A stretch of 10,605 bases of DNA from Bacillota bacterium. Lineage in GTDB: Bacteria > Bacillota > Clostridia > Oscillospirales > Acutalibacteraceae. Below the pieces are notes generated by a model that had not been told where the DNA came from, did no database searches, and saw only the letters and a program-made list of their open reading frames with translations. A program made the translations under genes and the position numbers. Below, one piece after another: positions 1 through 6,231 of this stretch. Position 1 is the first letter of the stretch; every line of letters begins with the position of its first letter. Location of the stretch: assembly GCA_023417635.1 (NCBI GenBank), contig JAEZFF010000086.1, positions 1-10,605 on the forward strand. Direction: 5' to 3'.

Positions 1-950
1 TAGCCGGTCTCTCTGTCGGTACCGTGTCTAGGGTCTTAAATAATAGGGGTTATATTAGCGATGAAACAAGGGAAAAAGTGAATACTGCGATGAAGCAGCT
101 TAATTACGTCCCTAATGAACTTGCAAAATCAATTTTCAGGCAATATACAAAAATCATCGGCGTCATTGTACCTTTCGTGACTCACCCCTACTTTGGAAAA
201 GTTGTCGAATCTTTGGAATTGTATGCTTCGAAGATAGGGTACAAAATTATGCTGTGCGATTCTTATTTCGAGAAAGAGAAAGAAATCGAGTACTTTAAAA
301 TGCTCAAAGGGAATAAGGTCGATGGGATCATATTAGGGAGCCGCAACATGGATATCAGTGACATTGTCAAAGATGAATTTCCTCTTGTGACTATTGACCG
401 GATTTTGGGCGACAACATTCCTTGCGTGTCTTCCGACAACTATAAGGGAGGGGTTCTTGCAACAGAATATCTGATTAGTAAAGGCTGCAAAAAATTAGCC
501 CATATCAGTGGTTCCCCATCCCTTCATCTTATGGCTAACAAACGCAGCAGCGCCTTTTTAGACATTTGTAAAAGAAATAGCATAGAACCTATTACTGTTT
601 CAACCGGTGAAAATCAATTTACCACGATGTCATATTATGATGAGATCCAAGCTCTTTTCAAAAATCATCCTGATATTGACGGGATTTTCGCTAGCAGCGA
701 CATTATCGCTGCACAGGTTATTCAGGTTGCCACTGAGATCGGATTGAAAATTCCTGACGATATTAAGCTAATTGGTTATGATGATACCAATATAGCACAA
801 CTTACAACACCAAAGCTGACTACAATCTATCAGCCGATTGAGCAAATCAGCAAATATGCGCTGGAATTGATTATTAATGAAATTAAGGGCGAAATCGTAC
901 CAATGTGTACTGTCTTGCCAGTAAAACTGATTGAACGCGATTCAACCTGA
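1..950 (+). CDS. LacI-family transcriptional repressor, 5' end outside the window
   Basis: A LacI/GalR-type repressor that would bind an operator as a dimer and release it when a sugar or sugar phosphate binds. The reading frame is already open at position 3 and gives AGLSVGTVSRVLNN, the second half of the LacI helix-turn-helix and its recognition helix, so only about a dozen N-terminal residues lie outside. The GTG at 24 is an internal valine, not a start. After the hinge helix comes the periplasmic-binding-protein-like core, beginning IIGVIVP and including the DGIILGSR, DGIFASSDIIA and IGYDDT blocks typical of the family. It ends at TGA 948-950. The fructokinase gene starts 122 bases downstream on the same strand, so it probably regulates sucrose or fructose use (ScrR-like). 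The ligand is inferred from that neighbour only. Confidence 0.93.
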   Translation, partial: AGLSVGTVSRVLNNRGYISDETREKVNTAMKQLNYVPNELAKSIFRQYTKIIGVIVPFVTHPYFGKVVESLELYASKIGYKIMLCDSYFEKEKEIEYFKMLKGNKVDGIILGSRNMDISDIVKDEFPLVTIDRILGDNIPCVSSDNYKGGVLATEYLISKGCKKLAHISGSPSLHLMANKRSSAFLDICKRNSIEPITVSTGENQFTTMSYYDEIQALFKNHPDIDGIFASSDIIAAQVIQVATEIGLKIPDDIKLIGYDDTNIAQLTTPKLTTIYQPIEQISKYALELIINEIKGEIVPMCTVLPVKLIERDST

Positions 951-1072
951 GCTCCGTCTTGTCTTGATGCCTAATAATTCGGTGTTTTGTTTCCCTTATA
1001 AGTCCGTTTATTTTTCAGCAACCAATACGATTGTTCGGCTTCATAAAAGATTTAAAGAAAAGAGGATGTTTT

Positions 1073-2017
1073 ATGGCAAAAGTAGTTGCGCTTGGAGAAG
1101 CTCTAATCGATTTTACGCCTATGGGCCATTCGGAAAACGGCAACCCGATCTTTGAAAGAAATCCCGGTGGTGCACCCGCAAACGTTTTGGCTTTTCTCGC
1201 AAAGTTGGGTATTAGTACGGCGTTTATCGGCAAAGTCGGAGATGATATGTTTGGCCACGCTTTAAAAAATACATTTGATCTTGTCGGAATCAATACCAGT
1301 GGTTTAATCTTGTCGAAGCGGTACAATACGACGCTTGCATTTGTCGAGCTTGATAAAAAAGGAGATCGTTCTTTTTGCTTTATTCGGAATCACGGTGCAG
1401 ATAAAATGCTTCAGCAGCAAGAAATTGATTTTTCTCTTTTGGATCATGCAGAAGTGTTTCACTTTGGAGGCGTTTCTCTCACAGATGAACCATCACGCTC
1501 CGCAACATTAGCCGCTGCCGCTGAAGCCAAAAAGCGAGGGTTGCTGATTTCATATGACCCAAATTTTCGTCCGTTGCTTTGGGGCAGCGACGCGGCCCAG
1601 GTTTTATCAGAAGGCATAAAATTTGCAGATATACTTAAAGTTTCCGACGAGGAATGTCGGTTACTCTCTGGAAAGGACAGTTTGGTCGATGGCACAGAAT
1701 ATTTGAGCAAGACGTATGGCGTTAAGCTTATCTTCGTAACTTTAGGTGCCAAAGGTTCTGCTGTCAGATTTGGTGAATACTATGCAGAACAGCCGACTTT
1801 CGATGTGAAAACTATCGATACGACCGGTGCCGGTGATGCCTTTCTGGGTGGTATCCTTTATTCGATTCTTCAATCCGGAAAGAACTTTTCGAATCTAACA
1901 ATTCAAGACATTGATTTCTATATGAAATTTGCTAATGCGGCTGGTTCACTGGTAACAACAAAAAAAGGTGCCATTCTTTCAATGCCGACACTTTCACAAA
2001 TTAATGAGTTTCTGTAA
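1073..2017 (+). CDS. scrK: Fructokinase, PfkB/ribokinase family
   Basis: Cytoplasmic sugar kinase, most likely ATP:D-fructose 6-phosphotransferase, feeding fructose released from sucrose into glycolysis. The 314-residue product has the usual family length. The N-terminal PfkB signature PGGAPANVLAFLAKLG is at residues 31-46 and the C-terminal signature DTTGAGDAF at 249-257, with Asp255 as the expected catalytic base. YDPNFRPLLW at 161-170 is typical of fructokinases of the ScrK type. An upstream in-frame start at 1031 is possible, but ATG 1073 has AGAGG at 1061-1065 with a 7-base gap, and MAKVVALGEALID matches the family's normal N terminus. It follows the LacI-family gene on the same strand, suggesting a sucrose/fructose operon whose transporter and hydrolase genes may lie upstream. 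2-keto-3-deoxygluconate kinase is a less likely alternative. Confidence 0.93.
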   Translation: MAKVVALGEALIDFTPMGHSENGNPIFERNPGGAPANVLAFLAKLGISTAFIGKVGDDMFGHALKNTFDLVGINTSGLILSKRYNTTLAFVELDKKGDRSFCFIRNHGADKMLQQQEIDFSLLDHAEVFHFGGVSLTDEPSRSATLAAAAEAKKRGLLISYDPNFRPLLWGSDAAQVLSEGIKFADILKVSDEECRLLSGKDSLVDGTEYLSKTYGVKLIFVTLGAKGSAVRFGEYYAEQPTFDVKTIDTTGAGDAFLGGILYSILQSGKNFSNLTIQDIDFYMKFANAAGSLVTTKKGAILSMPTLSQINEFL

Positions 2018-2221
2018 AATCATCAAGGAAAAGCTTCACGACCGCTATAAAAAGGCAATACATGCCTGTGAACGTACCCGCACAGAGATACGGAAAAAAG
2101 CGAGGACTATGGAAAGAACCTCAGTTGGGATTGATACAATAAGGTTCGTATATCTGGATTAAATCAGCGGCAAGGTACAAACGCATAATGACAGCCTTGT
2201 CGCCGATTTAGGCGCAAAATT

Positions 2222-2244
2222 CTGCCCATTGTGGCAGGTTTTTT
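2222..2244 (+). terminator. Rho-independent terminator downstream of the fructokinase gene
   Basis: Stem CTGCC (2222-2226) and GGCAG (2233-2237) with a six-base loop, followed by GTTTTTT at 2238-2244. It lies about 205 bases after the fructokinase stop. The intervening 2018-2221 holds only a short open frame with no recognisable product. A second weak stem, CGCC/GGCG, lies just upstream around 2200-2215. Confidence 0.6.
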
Positions 2245-2316
2245 ATATATAAATTTGAAAAAGGCAGTACGCGCCCAACAATAGAAATATGGGTTTTGCG
2301 GGATTAATTTCATGCC

Positions 2317-3309
2317 TTGCTTTTGAATAGGGATTCTCCAAGCTCATGGGCTTGGAGAATTTTTTATGCCCAATCAAATCATTTTAGAATCTCGCTGGCC
2401 GCTTACCGCAGCGCTCAAAAACCAACAAACGAATGGGATGGCGTTACGCACGATTATACGAAAAAAGGAGGCGTAGTCTATTCTGAAATTCTTCTTCCAG
2501 TCCATGCCTCACCGGAATTTTCCGACCGTTCCACCCTCTGGAACAGCGTGGAGAAATCCGAGAAAAACCGCAATGCCCAACTTGCCCGCGAAATTGAAAT
2601 TGCGCTTCCGGTGGACATCGACCGGAGTTCACAAATCCGGCTCGTCCGAAAATACGTGAAAGACGTTTTTGTTTCAACGGGAATGTGCGCGGACTTTTCC
2701 ATTCACGACAAAGGCGACGGCAACCCTCACGCGCATATCATGCTCACCTTGCGTTCGCTTTTGGAAAACGGCGAATGGGGCGCGAAGTACCGGAAGGAGT
2801 ATGACCTCGACGGGCGCGACCAGCGTATTCGGCTCCCAGGCGGCGGGTTCAAAAGCCATCGTATCAACATCACCGATTGGAATGGTTCGGGCAAGGCCGA
2901 GGAATGGCGCGCGCAGTGGGCCAGATACGCCAATGCCATGTTGGAATTTCGCAATTTGCCGCAGCGCGTCGATCACCGTAGCTACATCCGTCAAGGCATT
3001 AGACGGGTTCCCACCGTTCACATGGGCGTCGCGGCCACGCAGATGGAGCGCCGAGATCTTGTCGCCGAGAAAGGCATCGTCAACCGGGAAATCGTCGTAC
3101 AAAACCGGCTATTGAAGGAAATCAAAGCCCGGATTACCCGCCTTTATAACTGGTCGAAGCAGCAAGCGGTTGAGCCGGAGCAAAAGCCAAATATTTGGGA
3201 ACAGCTCCAACAGGCGCAGGCCACAACACAGCCCGCCACCGCCCACCAGATTGACGGATTGAGCAATCGGCTTTCCATGTGGAAACAGTATAGTCAATAC
3301 CACCCGTAA
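2317..3309 (+). CDS. MobA/MobL-family relaxase (MobQ type), damaged at both ends
   Basis: Plasmid or mobile-element relaxase that would nick oriT and stay bound to the 5' end through a tyrosine. The family hallmark is clear: IHDKGDGNPHAHIML at about residues 129-143 of the open frame, with metal-binding His130, His138 and His140. The block AAYRSAQK around Tyr30 holds the expected catalytic tyrosine, and DGVTHDYTKKGGVV follows. The N terminus is abnormal. The frame begins at a TTG (2317) and runs through the terminator hairpin, whereas the natural ATG (2366) is in another frame. Between HFRIS and LAAYRS about a dozen family residues seem missing. The C terminus stops soon after KQYSQY, exactly where the insertion-sequence hairpins begin, so the usual C-terminal part is absent. 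The gene is visibly GC-richer than its flanks, which fits horizontal origin. It is probably non-functional. Confidence 0.8.
   Translation: MLLNRDSPSSWAWRIFYAQSNHFRISLAAYRSAQKPTNEWDGVTHDYTKKGGVVYSEILLPVHASPEFSDRSTLWNSVEKSEKNRNAQLAREIEIALPVDIDRSSQIRLVRKYVKDVFVSTGMCADFSIHDKGDGNPHAHIMLTLRSLLENGEWGAKYRKEYDLDGRDQRIRLPGGGFKSHRINITDWNGSGKAEEWRAQWARYANAMLEFRNLPQRVDHRSYIRQGIRRVPTVHMGVAATQMERRDLVAEKGIVNREIVVQNRLLKEIKARITRLYNWSKQQAVEPEQKPNIWEQLQQAQATTQPATAHQIDGLSNRLSMWKQYSQYHP
2333..2365 (+). terminator. Perfect 11-bp hairpin with T-run in front of the relaxase
   Basis: ATTCTCCAAGC (2333-2343) pairs perfectly with GCTTGGAGAAT (2350-2360) around a six-base loop, and the right arm runs into six Ts ending at 2365. 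This is the form of a strong intrinsic terminator. The relaxase-like ATG at 2366 follows directly, and the right arm contains GGAGA, a possible ribosome site. The hairpin may therefore be an attenuator that also hides the ribosome site, or simply the terminator of a lost upstream gene. Confidence 0.6.
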
Positions 3310-3425
3310 AACGGGTGGCTTGAGCGAGCCCTAAAAGGGCATAAGATTGCCAGCGCCTAAAAGACGCTGGCTTTCACTTTGTTCAAGCCGTAGTGGATTG
3401 ACTAACGGCTAACCCTTAAAAGGGT
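3300..3425. repeat. Run of stem-loops with TAAAA loops at the IS right end
   Basis: Five stems follow one another: CCACCCGT/ACGGGTGG (3300-3318), GCCC/GGGC (3328-3340), GCCAGCG/CGCTGGC (3349-3371), AGCCGTAGT pairing with ACTAACGGCT with one bulged A (3386-3410), and ACCCT/AGGGT (about 3412-3425). Four of the loops contain TAAAA. The last one overlaps the original end of tnpA. It may be the recognition region of the insertion sequence or a structured RNA. Confidence 0.6.
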
Positions 3426-3863
3426 CTTGGTATTCTTTTGTCGTTAATTTATCCTCAATCTGATCTTGTTTTTCCTGATCTCAAATATATTTTGCTATGG
3501 TTGCCTCATTGAGCCCGACTGTGCTCACATAATACCCCGTTGACCCAAAATGTTTATTTCCAAACTTGTATTTCAAATTTGCATGTTTGTCAAATATCAT
3601 GGTCGCTGTTTTTCCTTTTAGATATCCCATGAAACTCGAAATATTATATTTGGGTAGAATCGATAGTAAAAGATGTACATGGTCCGGCATCATATGGCCT
3701 TCTATGATTTCTACCCCTTTCCATTTGCATAAATCTCTGATGTCTTTCTGGATATCAGCCCTCAACTGATTGTAAATAATCTTTCTCCTATATTTTGGAG
3801 CGAACACTAGAACACTATATGATACTTGCACACCCATTTTGTCTGTGCTAAACTGTTTGCCAT
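3409..3863 (-). pseudogene. tnpA: IS200-type Y1 transposase TnpA, frameshifted and nonsense-mutated
   Basis: HUH/Y1 single-strand transposase. The natural start is ATG 3863-3861, giving MANSLAQTKWVCKYHIVF. The frame then breaks at an 8-bp tandem duplication: gaacacta occurs twice on the + strand, at 3802-3809 and 3810-3817. Removing one copy joins HIVF to APKYRRK, the family sequence. Downstream, DHVHLLL carries the two HUH histidines, SSFMGYLKGK and the GYYVSTVGLNEATI block follow, and KYI holds the expected catalytic tyrosine. The next codon is TGA (3483-3481), one transition from CGA. Beyond it the same frame continues as DQEKQDQIEDKL... to PFKG and a normal TAG at 3411-3409. The restored product would be 148 residues, the usual family length. 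An open frame of 140 residues (3903-3481) survives but has a foreign N terminus. Confidence 0.88.
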
Positions 3864-3864
3864 G

Positions 3865-3931
3865 GAGCATCACCCTTCTTCTGTTTTTTGACGGCTTGAA
3901 CACTCGTCATTATATCAGTAAGGTGATGCTC
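3865..3931 (-). promoter_or_regulatory. Inverted repeat over the tnpA ribosome-binding site
   Basis: GAGCATCACC (3865-3874) is the exact reverse complement of GGTGATGCTC (3922-3931), 47 bases apart, in the leader of tnpA. Folding would enclose the purine-rich ribosome site (GAAGGG) and end one base from the ATG. Salmonella IS200 is known to hide the tnpA ribosome site in a 5'-leader stem, so this is plausibly the same control. Confidence 0.6.
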
Positions 3932-4167
3932 TTTGCTTAAGCTTTTAATCTCACGCGCGTAGCGCGCGGATTTTCGTTTCCCTAACGGCAAGACGTTTGG
4001 AAAACCTGCCAAAGCAGATGAAAGCTCAGGGCAAAAGTCCTGAGCTTAACAGTTAAAATTATGCACTTGGAAGATTACATAGAAGAACCGCTTAAACGGC
4101 TACATGAGCTGATCAATGTTGAAGGGCTTGGGCGCATATAAGTGAAAGCTCCTTGATTTGCATTAAT
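3932..4167. other. Non-coding junction with hairpins and an unassigned short open frame
   Basis: This stretch holds the CGCGCG hairpin (3954-3968) and a perfect 9-bp stem AAGCTCAGG/CCTGAGCTT (4022-4030, 4039-4047). A + strand frame is open from 4022 to TAA at 4139-4141. Its last 26 codons from ATG 4061 read MHLEDYIEEPLKRL onward. There is no ribosome site before that ATG, and I do not recognise the peptide. It may be the tail of a lost gene, conceivably of the mobile element. Confidence 0.35.
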
Positions 4168-4986
4168 TTATAGCGCAGTACAGATTGTCTGCACATATGC
4201 TTTAACCGTTTCGCTTTGTGCATGTTTTGCCTTTTTCAAATCAATATCGGCAGGAGCCCCGAAATAACCCAAAGGGGTATATTCTTTAGCTGTCTCCCCA
4301 CCGCGCAGCCACTTCTTGAGTTCCGGTAGCATGAGAAACGTAGGTTTCATCTGACGGGCAAGCTTCTCATCCACAACCTCAGGATAATCTAACAGCATCC
4401 AATTGGTCTCAGTTGCACCGGCGTGAATATCGATGTATGGATGCTGCATATTGGATAATGCTTCTGCACTCAGTTCTGCACGCAAAAGATAAGGAACATT
4501 ACCTGAAATGCCGAATTGATCAAAAGCAACTGCAGTATTTACAAAATATGTTTTGATCTGCTTTTCTTCATATGCCTTTTTAGCAGTTTCTGCAATTGTC
4601 TTGACATGGACGCAGTCACCATGAAAATTAAGCAGGAAGATTTTTTCGAACCCCCATCGTTTCAGATCACTCAGAATTTCCAGGATCAGGGCTTTCATCA
4701 GTTCGGGGCGGACTGTAAAGGAACCGACAAATCCGTTTGTAATGCTATTGACTCCCCAATAGAAAGGCGGTGCAATTACAGTTGGCTTCCCTGCTGCATT
4801 CAAACCGGAGCGGATCTTTTCACACATTGTTTGAGTCAGGTAAATATCCGTACCCGTGCAAAGGTGGGGGCCATGTTCTTCCACTACAGAGACAGGCAGC
4901 AGGACAGACGCCCCGTTTTCAATTGCCTCTTCAATCTGCGGATAGGTCATATCTACCATTGTATTCTGAAAAATTGAGTAACCCAT
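4168..4986 (-). CDS. Creatininase-family (creatinine amidohydrolase-like) metallohydrolase
   Basis: Cytoplasmic metal-dependent amidohydrolase of the creatininase fold. The family hydrolyses cyclic or linear amides such as creatinine or N-formyl and formamide compounds, and the substrate here cannot be told. The 272-residue product has the usual length. Likely metal ligands are visible: Glu37 and His38 in VVEEHGPH, Asp47 in GTDIYL, His122 in NFHGD, and Glu193 in HAGATETN. Many family members have HGN where this protein has HGD. The start at ATG 4986 has AAGGAGA 11 bases upstream. The nearer ATGs at 4994 and 4997 are out of frame. The MerR-type regulator gene ends 60 bases upstream on the same strand, and a MerR-style promoter lies in that gap, so the two probably form a sensor-enzyme pair. 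No intrinsic terminator is visible after the stop. Confidence 0.88.
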   Translation of the reverse strand: MGYSIFQNTMVDMTYPQIEEAIENGASVLLPVSVVEEHGPHLCTGTDIYLTQTMCEKIRSGLNAAGKPTVIAPPFYWGVNSITNGFVGSFTVRPELMKALILEILSDLKRWGFEKIFLLNFHGDCVHVKTIAETAKKAYEEKQIKTYFVNTAVAFDQFGISGNVPYLLRAELSAEALSNMQHPYIDIHAGATETNWMLLDYPEVVDEKLARQMKPTFLMLPELKKWLRGGETAKEYTPLGYFGAPADIDLKKAKHAQSETVKAYVQTICTAL

Positions 4987-5003
4987 AGCTTCATCATTCT
5001 CCT

Positions 5004-5020
5004 TTGTTTTGATGAAACAA
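5004..5020. repeat. Small dyad in the creatininase leader
   Basis: TTGTTT (5004-5009) and AAACAA (5015-5020) form a perfect 6-bp dyad with a five-base centre. It lies between the -10 box and the ribosome site of the creatininase gene, around the expected transcription start. It could be a minor operator or chance in AT-rich DNA. Confidence 0.3.
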
Positions 5021-5050
5021 TGATAAAGCTTTCCCTAAGGGGAGGGTCAA
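5020..5050 (-). promoter_or_regulatory. MerR-type promoter with 19-bp spacer for the creatininase gene
   Basis: On the minus strand, TTGACC (5050-5045) and TATCAT (5025-5020) are separated by 19 bases, longer than the standard 17. The spacer contains a CCCTTAGGG dyad. Overlong spacers with a central dyad are the hallmark of promoters activated by MerR-family proteins through DNA untwisting. The -35 box overlaps the TGA stop of the regulator gene (5049-5047). Confidence 0.7.
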
Positions 5051-5913
5051 TGAATGTTCTGTGAATTTACAGGAAACTGTACTTCAGTCAGATACTTGCC
5101 TTCTTCATCCGTTGAAGCTTCATTGATGTAAAAATATATAACAATAGGGAACTGCATTTCATAACCGGAGTTATGGATACGGAGACAAAGTTCCTGGAAA
5201 AATTCCCGATTTAGGCATTTATAACTTCCTTTATAAATATAGCAGGCATACGTTCCGCCTTTTATGTTATAGGTTGGCAATGACAGTTTGGCTGATACTG
5301 TCACTTCATAGCCCAATTTTATATCCGCTTCATCGACTTTTATGAGGCTGTTATATAAAGCCATCGGTGCAGAAACAATTACATCTTCTAAAATGGAGCC
5401 TCCTTTTTTGATAGAAGAAAGCATCTGCGTAAAATAATGTCCGAATAGTGATGAATCGAATTTTCCCCGATATTCGCTGAACACAAACTTTCTTTGCCGG
5501 ATTTCACGAATAATCAGATGGTTAACATCGGTATCATGAAAACTTTTGCCGATAACGGAACATTGCTTTTGCAGGGCCTTAATCCTACTTAACGAAGACT
5601 GCAGTTTATCAATTTGGGCTCTAATATTTTGCTCCTGCATGGTCAAAGCCTGTAATAACTGATCAACTACATTCGCCTGACTATTCGCTGTGAAGAATCT
5701 TTGGATATTCTCCAAAGACATGCCTATATCCTGTAATTGCTTAATTGAGAGCACACGGGTTATGCTTTGCTCGGTGTAAAACCGATATCCATTCTCAGAA
5801 TTTATCTTAGCCGGTTCAAGTAACCCTATTTGATTATAAAAACGCAGCGTTTTTGGAGTAACATTGCAGAGTTTCGCCATCTCGCCAATACTAAACAGCA
5901 TATTGAATTCCAA
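5047..5913 (-). CDS. MerR-family regulator with GyrI-like effector domain
   Basis: Transcription activator of the BmrR type. Residues 5-75 form the MerR winged helix (MLFSIGEMAKLCNVTPKTLRFY, then GLLEP and GYRFYTE), followed by a long dimerisation helix at about 80-120. From about residue 130 the C-terminal half (IIREIRQRKFVFSEYRG onward, with GGTYACYIYKGSY) resembles a GyrI/AraC effector-binding domain, which in relatives binds drugs or other small hydrophobic molecules. The start is TTG 5913, because GGAGGG (5926-5921) lies 7 bases before it, while the first internal ATG is 19 bases away. The product is 288 residues, the expected size. It lies 60 bases upstream of the creatininase gene, whose promoter has a MerR-style spacer. 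The inducer is unknown. A drug-sensing role unrelated to the enzyme cannot be excluded. Confidence 0.9.
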   Translation of the reverse strand: MEFNMLFSIGEMAKLCNVTPKTLRFYNQIGLLEPAKINSENGYRFYTEQSITRVLSIKQLQDIGMSLENIQRFFTANSQANVVDQLLQALTMQEQNIRAQIDKLQSSLSRIKALQKQCSVIGKSFHDTDVNHLIIREIRQRKFVFSEYRGKFDSSLFGHYFTQMLSSIKKGGSILEDVIVSAPMALYNSLIKVDEADIKLGYEVTVSAKLSLPTYNIKGGTYACYIYKGSYKCLNREFFQELCLRIHNSGYEMQFPIVIYFYINEASTDEEGKYLTEVQFPVNSQNIH

Positions 5914-5937
5914 TGATCATCCCTCCGTCTATTCAGT

Positions 5938-5966
5938 ATTATATACCATGTTCCATTCAAGGAACA
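5938..5966 (-). promoter_or_regulatory. Probable promoter region of the MerR-type gene
   Basis: A consensus TATAAT (5943-5938 on the minus strand) lies about 25 bases before the TTG start. No good -35 box stands at the standard distance. Instead a dyad GTTCC/GGAAC (5950-5954 and 5961-5965 on +) occupies that place, which may be an operator. Confidence 0.4.
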
Positions 5967-6231
5967 GCAACCTCATAGTTTATACTCTCACCACACTGTG
6001 AAGTAAACGAGGCTAAGAAAAGCCGTCTATGGCCGAATATAACAAAGTGATAAGACTCTCCCCGTTTTGCTACAAAACCCGATCCAACACAGCCGCAGTT
6101 GCAGGCTCATCGTTAAATGGACTAGTAGCTGCCTCGTTTCGTGGTGCCTCGGCCATCTCGCGGAGCTGGCAAGCGCCGACGCTTATGATGAAAAATACGC
6201 AAAAGGGGGGTGTGAGGCCCCCCATCCTGCT
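5967..6231. other. Stretch without a recognisable gene, upstream of the AbiEii remnant
   Basis: Short frames are open here on both strands, but none has a ribosome site or a product I recognise. A GGCT/AGCC stem lies at 6013-6025. A G-rich stem GGGGGG (6205-6210) with CCCCCC (6218-6223) is followed on the minus strand by TTTTGCGTATTTTT, so it could act as a terminator for minus-strand transcripts. By position this could once have held the N-terminal half of the AbiEii gene, but I see no trace of it. Confidence 0.4.
6205..6223 (-). terminator. G6/C6 hairpin, possible minus-strand terminator
   Basis: A six-base G/C stem with a seven-base loop. On the minus strand it is followed by TTTT and, a few bases later, TTTTT. 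No intact gene ends just upstream on that strand, so it may be a relic of the lost mobile genes. Confidence 0.3.

Larger units (their letters stand above)
3290..3975 (-). mobile_element. IS200/IS605-family insertion sequence (tnpA only), decayed
   Basis: A single-gene IS200-type element holding a Y1/HUH transposase pseudogene on the minus strand. Its right end, relative to tnpA, is marked by the subterminal hairpin CCACCCGT/ACGGGTGG (3300-3318), directly after the relaxase reading frame breaks off. A CGCGCG/CGCGCG hairpin with a TAG loop (3954-3968) lies upstream of tnpA and is a candidate left-end structure. Elements of this family have hairpin ends, no terminal inverted repeats and no target duplication, so the limits given are approximate. 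The left end could reach the hairpin at 4022-4047. No tnpB is present. Confidence 0.7.

Noticed and set aside
1968..2162. A 64-codon + strand frame overlapping the fructokinase end, rich in Lys and Arg
   Set aside because: It starts inside the fructokinase gene in another frame, has no ribosome site and resembles no family I know.
2669..3115. Long overlapping frames on both strands within the relaxase gene
   Set aside because: They are by-products of the GC-rich codon usage of the relaxase. None has a start context or recognisable motifs.
3290..3425. CRISPR array
   Set aside because: The stem-loops differ in arm sequence and spacing. There are no identical repeats with regular spacers and no cas genes.
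4061..4141. 26-codon ORF as a real small gene
   Set aside because: No ribosome site precedes the ATG, and the frame is open further upstream, so it looks more like the tail of a lost frame.
4516..4988. + strand frames of 72 and 153 codons opposite the creatininase gene
   Set aside because: They are antisense to a well-supported gene and have no recognisable domain.
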